Origin: Proteus terrae
GTDB taxonomy: Bacteria > Pseudomonadota > Gammaproteobacteria > Enterobacterales > Enterobacteriaceae
Assembly: GCF_003144325.1 (NCBI RefSeq)
Contig: NZ_PENS01000001.1
Location: 62,001-126,000, forward strand
Length of the DNA: 64,000 nucleotides
Reading direction: 5' to 3'
A program made the translations under genes and the position numbers. The notes under the pieces were generated by a model. It had not been told where the DNA came from and ran no database searches. It was given only the letters and a program-made list of their open reading frames with translations. Position 1 is the stretch's first letter. Each line of letters starts with the position of its first letter. Shown one piece after another: positions 36,702 through 46,764 of the stretch.

Positions 36702-37520
36702 ATGCATGATTACCAACTGCCGTTAGTCCTGTTTACGGTAATGAGTCAATGGGGCATTGGTGCGGTATTAGCGCTTTCACTGTATCAATGGCAAAACCAG
36801 ACGCAAAACGTTGCAATGCTAAGTAACAAAGCATTACGAACAACCATTGCGCTGATTTGGCTGATTGAGGTTGTGGGCTCATCAATGTCAATGGGACATT
36901 TAGGTGATCCACTTGGTGCTTATCGTTCTGTTTTAGGTATTGCTCACTCTTGGTTAAGTCGTGAAGCAATTGCTTTCGTTATGCTTAATGGATTGATTTC
37001 ATTATGGGCATTAGCAAGTTGGGTACAGCCTAATGCTATTCGCCGTAATAGTTTGATTGGATTGTTTTGTGGTGTAATTGGTTTACCTATTATCTTGGTT
37101 ACAGCGCAAATCTATTACCAAATGCAAACACACCCGTTATGGCATACACCTGCAACACAAATTAGCTTTATTGGTACAGCGTTGCTACTTGGTTTTGGCT
37201 CGATGATCCCTTGGTTACGTTTACAAGGTAAAGTCATTAGCAATTCATTAAAAATAGGGGCGTTTATCGGCGCATTATTTGTACTTGTGGGATTAGTTAT
37301 GAGAGCGCAAGTACCCGGTGCTGATGTAGCAAGTCTATTATTATGGTGGCAAGTCATTGCTAGTTTGATTGTGGGTATTTGCATTATTACGTTATCTCAC
37401 AGTGCTTCATTTACCAAAACATCACTCTCTATTATCGCTATTTTGATGCTTTTTAGCGGTGAAATCACAGGAAGAATGCTGTTTTATGGCAATGTAATGG
37501 CGCAAGCACCTTGGTTCTAA
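36702..37520 (+). CDS. DmsC-like membrane anchor subunit
   Basis: A 272-residue membrane protein with about eight membrane segments, of the DmsC family. Recognisable features are LPLVLFTVMSQWGIGAVLAL at the start, SMGHLGDPLGAYRSV, SWLSREAIAF and GEITGRMLFYG near the end. DmsC-type subunits anchor the enzyme and oxidise menaquinol. It starts 2 bases after the iron-sulfur subunit and is followed by two hairpin terminators. Confidence 0.88.
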   Translation: MHDYQLPLVLFTVMSQWGIGAVLALSLYQWQNQTQNVAMLSNKALRTTIALIWLIEVVGSSMSMGHLGDPLGAYRSVLGIAHSWLSREAIAFVMLNGLISLWALASWVQPNAIRRNSLIGLFCGVIGLPIILVTAQIYYQMQTHPLWHTPATQISFIGTALLLGFGSMIPWLRLQGKVISNSLKIGAFIGALFVLVGLVMRAQVPGADVASLLLWWQVIASLIVGICIITLSHSASFTKTSLSIIAILMLFSGEITGRMLFYGNVMAQAPWF

Positions 37521-37533
37521 ATTTGTTATTTCT

Positions 37534-37573
37534 CTAGGTTAAATGGCTTCGTTTGTTTATTTAACCTAGTTTT
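37534..37573 (+). terminator. terminator 1 after the molybdoenzyme operon
   Basis: CTAGGTTAAAT (37534-37544) pairs perfectly with ATTTAACCTAG (37559-37569), followed by TTTT. Confidence 0.75.
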
Positions 37574-37629
37574 CATCCCAGATGTTTCACTTGATAATTT
37601 TATTTACCTTAACATTACCTTTAATTTTG

Positions 37630-37656
37630 CCCCGAATTTATTCGGGGTATTTTTTT
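37630..37656 (+). terminator. terminator 2 before lemA
   Basis: CCCCGAAT and ATTCGGGG with a 2-base loop, followed by TATTTTTTT. It is a strong intrinsic terminator in tandem with the previous one. Confidence 0.85.
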
Positions 37657-37807
37657 ATCTCGCCCAATATTATTGCTTTGGCTTTATCGGCACCCTTTTT
37701 ATCTTTGATGAAATAATCATCTAGCTATCTTTATCAATAATAGGCAAAATTAATCTTAATGATTTAATACAATTTCCTGTTTACTATTAGAAAAGAGAAC
37801 GCTTCTC

Positions 37808-38368
37808 ATGACTGGATTAATTATTACCATCGCGTTATTGGGTCTTATTTTTTATTATTACAACCGTATTATCTCTATGCGTGAAGCGGTTATCTCAAGT
37901 GAAACTGAAATTTCAGTACAATTAGATCGTCGTGGAAAAGTGTTTGACAGCTTATTGGCCACCGTAAAAAAATACCTCAGCCATGAGTCTGAAGTCTTTA
38001 CTAAAATCACTGAATTAAGAACACAATCCCAAAGCGCAAATACCAAAGAAGCCAAAGCGGCTGAAGATGAATTATCAAAAATCGTCTCAAGTGGTGCCAT
38101 TAATGTTGCGGTTGAAAATTACCCTGAATTAAAATCCGACACCATCATGGCAAATTTACAAGAAGAGATTGTTTCAACAGAAAATAAACTCTCTTTTGCT
38201 AAACGTGGCTACAACCGCACTTTAGAACAATATCGCGCTTTCATCGCTTCTATCCCTGCGATATTTATCGTGAAGATTTTCCCAAGCCTTGTTATTGATA
38301 AAGAGTACTGGCGTCTTGATGAAGGAACCATTAAAACGGAAGAAGCGCGTCGCATTAATTTCGATTAA
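37808..38368 (+). CDS. lemA: LemA family protein
   Basis: A 186-residue LemA-type protein with one N-terminal membrane segment (residues 1-19, TGLIITIALLGLIFYYYN) and a long helical region. LemA proteins have an outward N-terminus and a cytoplasmic helical bundle and are of uncertain function. They very often sit beside an HtpX-like M48 protease, as here (next gene). The two are separated by 76 bases and may be co-transcribed. Confidence 0.85.
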   Translation: MTGLIITIALLGLIFYYYNRIISMREAVISSETEISVQLDRRGKVFDSLLATVKKYLSHESEVFTKITELRTQSQSANTKEAKAAEDELSKIVSSGAINVAVENYPELKSDTIMANLQEEIVSTENKLSFAKRGYNRTLEQYRAFIASIPAIFIVKIFPSLVIDKEYWRLDEGTIKTEEARRINFD

Positions 38369-38444
38369 TTTTATAGTAATAAGAGATAGTTATTACTTCT
38401 AAATTGATAAAAACAGTACTTAACGGTGCTGTTTGGAGTCACTA

Positions 38445-39410
38445 ATGGATTTCAGAAATGTTCTACGAAAAAATGCTATTCGAACTCGTTTTGTTATAGC
38501 AACATATTTACTCTTAATGCTTATGATCGGTTTGCTGGTGGATACGGCTATTGGCGCAAATCCCTATTTAGATCTGACCGATAATATGTGGGCATTTCTG
38601 ACGTTTCAATCTCTACCCATTGCCACATTAATTATTCTCGCTGTTTCGATTTTATTGCTTATCTTTATTCATTTTAAAGGGCATAAAATCATGCTTACAG
38701 GAATGAATGCTCGATTAATTAGCCCTGATGACACCTTAAATGCACAAGAGCGCCAATTACTCAATATTGTTGAAGAGCTTAGTTTAAGTGCAACTCTGGG
38801 CTACATTCCTAAACTCTATCTTCTTGATACACCTGAAGCCAATGCTTTTGCTGCCGGTTGGTCTGAGAAAAATGCCTTTATTGGTGTAACAACGGGTTTA
38901 TTAAGTCGTCTTAATCGCCAAGAAGTACAGGCTGTATTAGCTCATGAAACAGGACATATTATTCATGGTGATTCACGACTGACATTATATGTTGGCATAT
39001 TAGCCAACGTTATTTTGACGGTAACAAATATCTTTGGCAGTCGTTTATATATTGCCTCAGGTAATCGAGGTGGTAAAAGTAATGACGCAGCAAGTAAAGC
39101 TCGACTAATTTTAATTATTCTAAACTTTGTTTTGCCGATCATTACACAGGTACTCTATTTCTATTTATCCCGAACTCGCGAATATATGGCAGACGCTGTG
39201 GCGGTTGATTTAACCCAAGATAATCAAGCGATGATTAATGCATTAAAGAAAATTTCAGCACAGCATGACACTGAAAACTTTGAAGATGGTTCGACGGGAC
39301 GAGCTTATCGTAAAGCTGCTTTTATTTTTAATAAAGGGGACTCATTTTTTTCAACACACCCTTCCATTGAAAATAGGATCGCAGTGCTAGAAGGTCGAAA
39401 GACGTTTTAA
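38445..39410 (+). CDS. HtpX-like M48 membrane metallopeptidase
   Basis: A 321-residue protease with two N-terminal membrane segments (about residues 16-38 and 57-76), then the zinc motif H167-E-T-G-H171 in LAHETGHIIHGD. A second membrane pair follows, with the third zinc ligand region REYMADAVAVDL. It resembles HtpX but is a separate paralogue found with lemA. It should degrade or process membrane proteins. ATG 38445 is chosen for GGAG at 38435-38438; the frame also opens at TTG 38433. Confidence 0.87.
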   Translation: MDFRNVLRKNAIRTRFVIATYLLLMLMIGLLVDTAIGANPYLDLTDNMWAFLTFQSLPIATLIILAVSILLLIFIHFKGHKIMLTGMNARLISPDDTLNAQERQLLNIVEELSLSATLGYIPKLYLLDTPEANAFAAGWSEKNAFIGVTTGLLSRLNRQEVQAVLAHETGHIIHGDSRLTLYVGILANVILTVTNIFGSRLYIASGNRGGKSNDAASKARLILIILNFVLPIITQVLYFYLSRTREYMADAVAVDLTQDNQAMINALKKISAQHDTENFEDGSTGRAYRKAAFIFNKGDSFFSTHPSIENRIAVLEGRKTF

Positions 39411-39436
39411 TTCGTATCATACAAAGCAGTCAAAAG

Positions 39437-39483
39437 AAAAAAGCGTTTTCCCCTGTTTATCAATATGGTTCAAACGCTTTTTT
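39437..39483. terminator. bidirectional terminator between the protease gene and ydcY
   Basis: AAAAAAGCGTTT (39437-39448) and AAACGCTTTTTT (39472-39483) form 12-base arms with T-runs in both directions. It suits the converging genes on each side. Confidence 0.8.
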
Positions 39484-39510
39484 AATTCTTATTTCTTAGC
39501 AACAATCCGA

Positions 39511-39693
39511 TTAACGCTGTTTTTCACCGTGATGGAAAATAGCGGTACGTAAACGCTCTTGTTGCTCATAACGCAGTGGAAATTCAATCGTTTTATCTTT
39601 ACCTAACTCCACTAAAAGTTCATTCATGGTTTGAATACTGGTTGTGGCAATCGCATCATCAACCTGTTTCACCATTTCATCATAATGAGACAT
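39511..39693 (-). CDS. ydcY: YdcY family small protein (DUF2526)
   Basis: A 60-residue protein that aligns with E. coli YdcY (MSHLDEVIARVDAAIEES): here MSHYDEMVKQVDDAIATTS, then MNELLVEL and RYEQQERLRTAIFHHG. It lacks the C-terminal extension of about 17 residues of E. coli YdcY. Function is unknown. The AAGGAG at 39701-39706 on the minus strand supports the start. Confidence 0.8.
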   Translation of the reverse strand: MSHYDEMVKQVDDAIATTSIQTMNELLVELGKDKTIEFPLRYEQQERLRTAIFHHGEKQR

Positions 39694-39779
39694 CGTGATC
39701 TCCTTTTCTCATAAAAATCTTAACTGCTATCATATTACAAGAAAGAGAAATTCTATATTTTTAGTCGCACAAAGCAGGA

Positions 39780-41012
39780 TTAAATTGAGTTAAGCGGCTT
39801 ATTTTTTGTCTCTTGTCCCAATAACATCACCGCTAATATTCCAATCACAATTGAAAAACTGAAAATCAGAAATATTGAGCTTATTTCAAATTGATATTGA
39901 ACCAAATATCCCACCATTAAAGGTCCTAATATTCCGCCAATACGTCCTATTGCTGTTGCTGTTCCAGCTCCTGTTGTCCGAATTCCATCGGGGTATTGTT
40001 CTGGCGTATAAGCGTATAAAGCTCCCCAAGCGCCCAAGTTAAAGAACGATAACAACATACCGAAAATAAGCAGTGCCGTAGTAGAATCAGCCACACTGAA
40101 ATAATAAGCACTGATGGCTGTTCCGGCTAAATAAGTCACTAAAACAAACTTTCTCCCATAGCGTTCAATTAACCAAGCCGCGGTAAAATAACCAGGTAAC
40201 TGCGCTAATGTCATAATAAGCACATATTGAAAGCTCTTAATTAAGCTAAAGCCTTTTAACATGGCAACACTGGGTAACCACAAGAAAATACCGTAATAAG
40301 AGAAAACGACACAAAACCATAAGATCCACAACATTAGTGTTGAACGACGATATTGTGGTGACCAAATTAATGCCATTGATTGTCGAATCGATAGACGTGT
40401 TTTTTTCTGTGAAATATGCGATGAAGTAGGCTCAGGTAATTTTGAACGTAAATAGAGAGCATATACCGCAGGTAATGCACTTAATAGCATCGCCATACGC
40501 CAGCCATAATCAGGAATAATAAAGTAAGCAATCAACGCTGCAATTAACCAACCGACAGCCCAAAAACTCTCTAATAAAACAACAATTCTGCCTCGTTCAT
40601 GGGTTTCAACACTTTCACTAACAAGCGTTGAGGCAACGGGTAATTCGCCACCTAATCCCATTCCAATAAAGAAACGTAAAACAAGTACCACCATCAAAGA
40701 GCTTGCTAATGCCGTTAACCCACAACCTAAGCTAAACAGTAACAAAGTAAAGATAAATACGGGTTTACGCCCTTTTCTATCAGCCATAATGCCAAACACA
40801 AAAGCGCCAACAGCCATTCCGATTGAATTTACACTTCCAATCCAACCCAATTGTGATGCCGTTAATCCCCAATCTTCTTTTAATGCCGTGAGTAAGAATG
40901 CGAGTAATCCCACATCCATTGCATCAAAAGTCCATCCCATACCTGCAATACATAAAAGCTTATTACGAGAAATTGCCTCAGGTGCTTTACCTGTTTGGCT
41001 TGCCGTTGTCAT
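39780..41012 (-). CDS. niaP: niacin permease, MFS (NiaP-like)
   Basis: A 410-residue major facilitator protein with 12 membrane segments and family motifs GWTFDAMDVGLLAF in segment 1, FGIMADRKGRKPVF between segments 2 and 3, and GELPVASTLVSE. Of the MFS carriers it most resembles the NiaP niacin transporter branch. The call is strengthened by the perfect NadR operator located 28 bases before its start. It would import nicotinate/nicotinamide for NAD salvage. Aromatic-acid transporters of the same superfamily are the alternative without the operator evidence. Confidence 0.8.
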   Translation of the reverse strand: MTTASQTGKAPEAISRNKLLCIAGMGWTFDAMDVGLLAFLLTALKEDWGLTASQLGWIGSVNSIGMAVGAFVFGIMADRKGRKPVFIFTLLLFSLGCGLTALASSLMVVLVLRFFIGMGLGGELPVASTLVSESVETHERGRIVVLLESFWAVGWLIAALIAYFIIPDYGWRMAMLLSALPAVYALYLRSKLPEPTSSHISQKKTRLSIRQSMALIWSPQYRRSTLMLWILWFCVVFSYYGIFLWLPSVAMLKGFSLIKSFQYVLIMTLAQLPGYFTAAWLIERYGRKFVLVTYLAGTAISAYYFSVADSTTALLIFGMLLSFFNLGAWGALYAYTPEQYPDGIRTTGAGTATAIGRIGGILGPLMVGYLVQYQFEISSIFLIFSFSIVIGILAVMLLGQETKNKPLNSI

Positions 41013-41040
41013 TACATTTCCTTTTTATCCCCTGCCAAAG

Positions 41041-41058
41041 TGTTTAGTATACTAAACA
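41041..41058 (-). promoter_or_regulatory. NadR operator of niaP
   Basis: TGTTTAGTATACTAAACA is a perfect 18-base palindrome that matches the NadR consensus TGTTTA-N6-TAAACA exactly. It lies 28 bases upstream of the niaP start. NadR represses NAD synthesis and salvage genes when NAD is plentiful. Confidence 0.9.
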
Positions 41059-41130
41059 AGAAAAATCACTTTGTTAATAGCAAAGTCATCATTTAAAGAA
41101 AAATTAACATTCATGCTGAAAAAATGGCTA

Positions 41131-41165
41131 AAAAAAATCGGTATCTCTAAATAAGATACCGATTT
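41131..41165 (-). terminator. terminator after yadGH
   Basis: AAATCGGTATCT and its exact complement (12-base arms 41135-41146 and 41154-41165), followed on the minus strand by a T-run (complement of 41131-41137). It ends the yadG-yadH transcript. Confidence 0.85.
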
Positions 41166-41198
41166 CAACTTTTATAACTTTCTATTTTGCTTTTTTGA

Positions 41199-41969
41199 TT
41201 AGCTTCTTAAACCTCGGCCTTTTTCAATTAAATACCATGCAATAACGTAAAACACGGCAATGAAAAGACACAAAACACTAATCGTTACGGTTAAAGAGAC
41301 ATCCGTAATGCCCAGAAAACCGTAGCGAAAACCACTAATCATATAAACAATTGGGTTAAGCTTGGATACACCTTGCCAAAACTCAGGTAGTAACGAAAGT
41401 GAGTAGAATACACCACCTAAATAGGTTAATGGTGTTAAAACAAAGGTTGGAATAATACTAATATCATCAAAGGTCTTCGCAAAAATCGCATTTAATAATC
41501 CAGCGAGAGAAAACACAATTGAGGTCATCAGTAATGTCACTACGACCATTGTCCAAGAATGTATTTCTAAAGGCACAAAAAATAGTGAAATTAAGGTCAC
41601 TAATATACCAACACAAATACCACGAGCCACACCACCACCAACAAAACCGGCAATAACAACATGCGTTGGTACTGGTGAAACTAATAATTCTTCAATGCTA
41701 CGTTGAAATTTCGCACCAAAGAAAGAAGAAGAAACGTTCGCATAAGAGTTTGTTATTACTGCCATCATAATCAGGCCAGGAACAATAAACTGCATATAAT
41801 CTACACCGCCCATATCGCCAATTCGTTTACCAATCAGGTTGCCGAAAATAACGAAATAGAGAGACATGGTTATCACGGGTGGAATTAATGTCTGTACCCA
41901 AATACGGCCAAAACGGGTGACTTCTTTAATCCAAATGGTTTTGAGGGCTACCCAATACAGCTGAATCAT
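41199..41969 (-). CDS. yadH: ABC-2 type permease YadH
   Basis: A 256-residue ABC-2 type membrane subunit with six membrane segments, matching YadH, the partner of YadG. Visible features are the conserved VPGLIMMAVITNSYANVSSSFFGAKFQRSIEELLVSPV and YLGGVFYSLSLLPEFWQGVSKLNPIVY. The exporter substrate is unknown. Its ATG overlaps the yadG stop by 4 bases (ATGA), showing translational coupling. Confidence 0.92.
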   Translation of the reverse strand: MIQLYWVALKTIWIKEVTRFGRIWVQTLIPPVITMSLYFVIFGNLIGKRIGDMGGVDYMQFIVPGLIMMAVITNSYANVSSSFFGAKFQRSIEELLVSPVPTHVVIAGFVGGGVARGICVGILVTLISLFFVPLEIHSWTMVVVTLLMTSIVFSLAGLLNAIFAKTFDDISIIPTFVLTPLTYLGGVFYSLSLLPEFWQGVSKLNPIVYMISGFRYGFLGITDVSLTVTISVLCLFIAVFYVIAWYLIEKGRGLRS

Positions 41970-42901
41970 TCCCCCTCTCCTTCTACTGTATGCTTTTCAT
42001 TAACTAAGTGAACAAATAATTCTTCAAGACGGTTGGCTTTATTTCTCATACTTAACACTTGAATACCTTGTGCATTAAGCTGAGCAAAAACACTATTTAG
42101 TCCTTGCTCTCTTTTAACATCAACTTCTAATGTTGATGTATCAACCAAGCGATATTGATAATTTTGTAATTCAGGTAATGGGCTTTTTGGCGCAAGATCT
42201 AAAATAAAGGTTTCAGACTCTAATTTACTTAATAGCCCTTTCATACTGGTATTCTCAACCAGCTCGCCCCGTTGAATAATACCAATATTCCGACACAGCA
42301 TTTCAGCTTCTTCCAAGTAGTGTGTGGTTAGGATAATGGTAGTGCCTTCAGCATTTAATTGTTTTAAAAACGTCCACATTGAGCGACGCAATTCAATATC
42401 AACGCCAGCGGTAGGCTCATCAAGAATAAGTAATTTAGGTTGGTGCATTAATGCACGCGCAATCATTAAACGGCGCTTCATTCCCCCAGATAAAAAACGT
42501 GCTCTATCTTCACGCTTTTCCCATAAATCTAACTGGGTTAAATAAATTTCGGCACGTTCTAATGCCAATTTACGAGGTACCCCATAATAACCGGCTTGAT
42601 TGAGTACAATTTGTAATACGGTTTCAAAAGGGTTGAAATTGAATTCTTGTGGCACTAATCCTAATTGACGTTTTGCATTGACCATATCGGTATCGGTGTC
42701 ATAACCAAATACTTTGACTTTACCGCTACTCTTATTAACTAAAGAGCTAATAATACCAATCGTGGTCGATTTGCCTGCGCCATTAGGGCCCAATAAAGCA
42801 TAAAAATCGCCAGCCTCAACGGTGAGATCAATTCCTTTTAGCGCTTTTACGCCATTGTGATAAGTTTTCGTTAACTCCGTTAACTCCAATGCATACGTCA
42901 T
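41966..42901 (-). CDS. yadG: ABC transporter ATPase YadG
   Basis: A 311-residue ATPase with Walker A GPNGAGKSTT (near residue 41), signature LSGGMKRRLMIARAL, Walker B LLILDEPTAGVD and switch histidine in LTTHYLEEAEM. It pairs with YadH as in E. coli, where the two lie near can and hpt. Substrate unknown. Confidence 0.93.
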   Translation of the reverse strand: MTYALELTELTKTYHNGVKALKGIDLTVEAGDFYALLGPNGAGKSTTIGIISSLVNKSSGKVKVFGYDTDTDMVNAKRQLGLVPQEFNFNPFETVLQIVLNQAGYYGVPRKLALERAEIYLTQLDLWEKREDRARFLSGGMKRRLMIARALMHQPKLLILDEPTAGVDIELRRSMWTFLKQLNAEGTTIILTTHYLEEAEMLCRNIGIIQRGELVENTSMKGLLSKLESETFILDLAPKSPLPELQNYQYRLVDTSTLEVDVKREQGLNSVFAQLNAQGIQVLSMRNKANRLEELFVHLVNEKHTVEGEGE

Positions 42902-43675
42902 ATGTGGGAATTACCTTTTATCAACTGCATTATTCAGCATTAACTGAGCTGAAATCAGAAAATAAGCTTAGTTTAAAGAATAAAATGGAATAAGTTATTC
43001 TAGAGAATATTCGGTGCCAAATAAACCGTTTTAGAGCTTATGACACAAACGAATAAATAAATATTTTTTAACTATTACAATAATAAAGAATAAGAGATGG
43101 AGAGAAAGAAAATTAACTATCAAGGCCCTGGTTCTTTTATTTCTTACGAATATTCTGATGTTTTAATAAATTTATCCCTCGGTGCAATCATTTAGCCTAA
43201 TTGATACCAATAAAATAATTGCCTTTGTTTCTCAAGTTTACTGATGGATATTATCTCGTCATTTACTATATCAATCAATGATACTCATTCTTTTTTATCA
43301 AATTTATTTTCAGTGTAATAATAAAGTGAGCAACCATAAATATAAGATTTATTTATAAATTTTTTATGGGGTTCTATTTTTGAATAACACAATGGCTGGC
43401 TTAACAAACGGTTATCTTTTTACACATTTGATTTACATCAAAGAATGTATTGATAAATTAATTAAACAAATGCTATAAAAAGATCTATCTTATTTGAAAG
43501 CGAAAAATTACAAGAAATTATCTGTCACTTGGCTTTAAAAAGCCCTCTGATTAATTCAAAAGTAATGGTATAAAAATACCCTTTCTCTCGCATCCAACAA
43601 TAACACTAGAGCTATTTCGTGTTGGCGTACTGTCAGCGCAAATGGTGGGAAACCGAATTTACAGGCAGTCACGTC
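42902..43675. other. A+T-rich intergenic region yadG-can
   Basis: This 774-base stretch holds the divergent promoters of yadG and can and no clear gene. A 32-codon open frame (43097-43195) with weak AAGAG upstream is the only candidate and is unsupported by resemblance. A perfect FNR-type palindrome lies at 43428-43441, followed by a TATAAA at 43474-43479. The length is unusual for this conserved gene neighbourhood. Confidence 0.5.
43428..43441. promoter_or_regulatory. FNR-type palindrome in the can upstream region
   Basis: TTGATTTACATCAA matches the FNR consensus TTGAT-N4-ATCAA at all ten conserved positions. A TATAAA lies 32 bases downstream. It suggests oxygen-dependent control of can or of an unseen transcript. 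Confidence 0.6.
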
Positions 43676-44329
43676 ATGATGAGAAAAATTGAAGAGCTGT
43701 TAGCCAATAACAAGCAATGGTCAGAATCTGTTACTGAAGAAAATCCTCAGTTTTTTAAAGATCTCTGTAAAGGTCAAAAACCTCACTTTTTATGGATTGG
43801 TTGCTCTGACAGCCGCGTTCCAGCAGAAAAATTAATCAACGCAGCACCAGGTGACTTATTTGTTCACCGTAATGTGGCAAACTTAGTCATTCACACTGAC
43901 TTAAACTGCCTTTCTGTGATCCAGTATGCGGTTGATGTATTACAAGTTGAACACATTATTGTCTGTGGTCACTATGGTTGTGGTGGTATTGAAGCCGCTA
44001 TTGAAGGTACTGAATTAGGACTTATCAATAACTGGTTACTGCACATCCGCGATATCTGGTACAAACACAGTTCCATGTTAGGCGAACTTGCCCCACAAGA
44101 TAGATTAAACCTACTTTGTGAACTGAACGTTATTGAACAAGTGTACAACCTTGGTCACTCGACAATTATGCAAGCAGCATGGAAACGCGGACAAAAAGTG
44201 ATGATCCACGGTTGGGTTTATGGCTTAAATAACGGTGAACTACACGATCTTGATGTCACCTCTGATAGCCGTGAGAAACTTGAACTTTCTTATCGTCAAG
44301 CAATGGCAAAATTGAGTCATCCACGCTAA
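43676..44329 (+). CDS. can: beta-class carbonic anhydrase
   Basis: A 217-residue beta carbonic anhydrase that interconverts carbon dioxide and bicarbonate, needed for growth in air. Zinc ligands and the Asp-Arg dyad are seen in [13 protein letters not shown] and HYGCGG (Cys, Asp, His, Cys). The protein aligns with E. coli Can (220 aa). ATG 43676 (or the adjacent 43679) matches the family start; the frame opens at GTG 43619. The gene converges with hpt across a strong bidirectional terminator. Confidence 0.95.
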   Translation: MMRKIEELLANNKQWSESVTEENPQFFKDLCKGQKPHFLWIGCSDSRVPAEKLINAAPGDLFVHRNVANLVIHTDLNCLSVIQYAVDVLQVEHIIVCGHYGCGGIEAAIEGTELGLINNWLLHIRDIWYKHSSMLGELAPQDRLNLLCELNVIEQVYNLGHSTIMQAAWKRGQKVMIHGWVYGLNNGELHDLDVTSDSREKLELSYRQAMAKLSHPR

Positions 44330-44352
44330 TAAGATACGTTCGATTAAATAAC

Positions 44353-44377
44353 AAAAACCCGCCTAAAGCGGGTTTTT
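44353..44377. terminator. bidirectional terminator can/hpt
   Basis: AAAAACCCGC and GCGGGTTTTT with a 5-base loop, with T-runs on both strands, between convergent can and hpt. Confidence 0.9.
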
Positions 44378-44400
44378 AACTGCTAATTTAAGTAAATAAA

Positions 44401-44943
44401 TTACTCATCTAATAATGTTACATGCCCAATATAAGGCAGGTGGCGATAACGCTGTGCGTAATCAATGCCGTAACCAATAACAAATTTATCTTCGATAGAA
44501 TAACCAATCCACTCAACAGGGACATCTACTTCACGACGAGAGGGTTTATCCAATAAAGTACAGATAGAAATAGAAGCGGGCTCACGTAAGCTTAAAATCT
44601 CTTTAACACGATTTAAGGTGTTACCTGAGTCGATAATATCTTCAACAATCAGAACATCTTTACCACGAATATCTTCATCGAGATCTTTAATGATTTTAAC
44701 GTCTCGTGTTGACGTCATCCCATTACCGTAACTTGATACTGTCATAAAATCGACCTCATGATCCACGTCAATTTCACGGCATAAATCTGCCATAAAAATA
44801 AAAGAACCTTTTAACAAGCCGATTAAGACAAGAGCATGTTGATCTTGACGTGGGCGGTAATGTTCTGTGATTTCACGACCTAGCTCAGCAATACGCTGTT
44901 TGATCTCTTCTTCAGAGATCATGACATCAACAATATGTTTCAT
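44401..44943 (-). CDS. hpt: hypoxanthine phosphoribosyltransferase
   Basis: A 180-residue purine salvage enzyme matching E. coli Hpt (178 aa). The PRPP-binding loop is [14 protein letters not shown], and the C-terminal [16 protein letters not shown] is diagnostic. It converts hypoxanthine (and guanine weakly) with PRPP to nucleotides. ATG 44943 is chosen to match the family start MKHIVDVMI; the frame opens at 44976. Confidence 0.96.
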   Translation of the reverse strand: MKHIVDVMISEEEIKQRIAELGREITEHYRPRQDQHALVLIGLLKGSFIFMADLCREIDVDHEVDFMTVSSYGNGMTSTRDVKIIKDLDEDIRGKDVLIVEDIIDSGNTLNRVKEILSLREPASISICTLLDKPSRREVDVPVEWIGYSIEDKFVIGYGIDYAQRYRHLPYIGHVTLLDE

Positions 44944-45102
44944 GATTAATTTCGATTGGGTTAACGGAGAAAGCAAACGATTGTACCAGAACTTCCTTCA
45001 TCATGCGATGATCTGATTTAATGAAAATAAAGGCACAAAATATCAATTTCATGCCCTTTATTAATTTATCTTACTGATATTGATGGTTTTTACAGTGATT
45101 GA

Positions 45103-46683
45103 TTATTTACTAACAGTAAAACCCGCCATCATTCCGGTATCTTCATGTTCTAATAAATGACAGTGTGCCATAAATGGATGTGCTTTTGTGGCCAAATGGT
45201 CAAACTTCACTAAAATTTCGCTAAATTGCCCTTCAACTTTCACGATATCTTTCCAACCTTGGCGATGCTTCTCTGGTGCTCTACCATTTTCAGATAAAAT
45301 ACGAAATTGTGTACCATGAACATGGAATGGATGTAGCATCATGTCACCACGACCAGAAACAACCCAACGCTCATAAACGCCTTGTTTCACATCAAATGCA
45401 GGTTCAGTCATTGAGAATGGAATACCATTGATACTATTGGCATTATAGATATCTAAATCACCATTGCCATGACCACAATTCATTCCACCGCCCATCATGC
45501 CACTGCCGTTACCTTGACGCATATGACTCATTCCATGATGAATACCCGCTAGTGCTTTATCGCCGTAACGCTCTGTTAATAGCATCATACCTTGCATATC
45601 TAAACGCATATCCATACGTAAATGTAATGTGCGTGTTGAAAGATTGCTTAATGTTGGTAATGCAGGAATAAGCGCTAATTGCTCAGGTAAAAGACCTTGT
45701 CCTTTTTCTGCGGATGGTAGCAAGCGTAATACAGGCAATACATTATCAAATGGCGCTAAAACCATTCCCATTTGGCGTACAGGTAAAGTAACAATATCAA
45801 AATCACGACCATCAGAGGTATCGACTAAAACTTCAAAGCGCTCTCCCATTAAAATCGGTAATTCAGTCACTTTTACAGGCTCTGCGAGTAATCCACCATC
45901 ACTTGCAATGACATACATTGGTCTGCCATCACTTGTCGCAAGATTTAAACTACGTGCATTACAGCCATTTAAGAAACGTAATCTAACCCAACCTTTTGGC
46001 ACAATATGCTGTGGTTGAATAGCGCCATTGGTTAACATCATATCGCCAAACCAACCAATTGCAGCGCTCATTACGTCGAGTTGATAATCGATTTGTCCAT
46101 CACTATCTAAACGCTTGTCTTGTAAAATAACGGGTAAATCATCAACCCCCCAACGATTAGGCAATTTACGGCTTGCGGTTTCATCATCTTCAATAATCAC
46201 TAACCCACCTAATCCCATAGCAACCTGTTGTCCGGTAACACCATGAGTATGAGGATGGAACCAACACGTTGATTCAGCTTGATTTGGTGTAAAAGTGACA
46301 GTACGAGATTTTCCAGGTTCAATCATTGCTTGTGGGCCGCCATCTTCTTCACCGCTGATTTCAAGCCCATGCCAGTGAACCGTTGTTGTTTCTGGTAATT
46401 GGTTATTGATATTAATTGTAACGGGTTGACCACGTTTAAGTTTCAATGCTGGGCCTAATAAACTACCGTTATAGCCCCATGTAGTGGTATTCGCGGTAGG
46501 TATAAATTTAGAAATACCTTGTTGAATATTCAGAACAATCTTTTGTTGGGCATCGGGGGTAATTTGAGGTGGAATAGCCAATGAAGGCGTGTTACTTTGG
46601 GCAAACGCAAAGCGACTCCAACTTGGTAATAATGTTACAGCACTTAATGTGGCGCCTAATTTTAAAAATTCGCGACGTTGCAT
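45103..46683 (-). CDS. cueO: multicopper oxidase CueO
   Basis: A 526-residue periplasmic copper oxidase with a Tat signal ([14 protein letters not shown]). The four copper-binding motifs are present: [30 protein letters not shown] and [14 protein letters not shown] methionine/histidine-rich insert lies near residues 380-400 ([22 protein letters not shown]), the copper-sensing and substrate-site insert of CueO. It oxidises Cu(I) to Cu(II) to protect the periplasm. A complete CueR-type promoter precedes it. Confidence 0.95.
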   Translation of the reverse strand: MQRREFLKLGATLSAVTLLPSWSRFAFAQSNTPSLAIPPQITPDAQQKIVLNIQQGISKFIPTANTTTWGYNGSLLGPALKLKRGQPVTININNQLPETTTVHWHGLEISGEEDGGPQAMIEPGKSRTVTFTPNQAESTCWFHPHTHGVTGQQVAMGLGGLVIIEDDETASRKLPNRWGVDDLPVILQDKRLDSDGQIDYQLDVMSAAIGWFGDMMLTNGAIQPQHIVPKGWVRLRFLNGCNARSLNLATSDGRPMYVIASDGGLLAEPVKVTELPILMGERFEVLVDTSDGRDFDIVTLPVRQMGMVLAPFDNVLPVLRLLPSAEKGQGLLPEQLALIPALPTLSNLSTRTLHLRMDMRLDMQGMMLLTERYGDKALAGIHHGMSHMRQGNGSGMMGGGMNCGHGNGDLDIYNANSINGIPFSMTEPAFDVKQGVYERWVVSGRGDMMLHPFHVHGTQFRILSENGRAPEKHRQGWKDIVKVEGQFSEILVKFDHLATKAHPFMAHCHLLEHEDTGMMAGFTVSK

Positions 46684-46764
46684 AATATATTCCTTTGAAT
46701 AAAAACAAATTATTTTGTATTTATCGAAATAAAATGAATAAAGAAGTTTTGTAAACTATTACCA

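Noticed and set aside
43097-43195. 32-codon open frame in the yadG-can gap
   Set aside because: Only a weak AAGAG precedes it and nothing in the product is recognisable. Kept as a note in the intergenic entry, not called as a gene.
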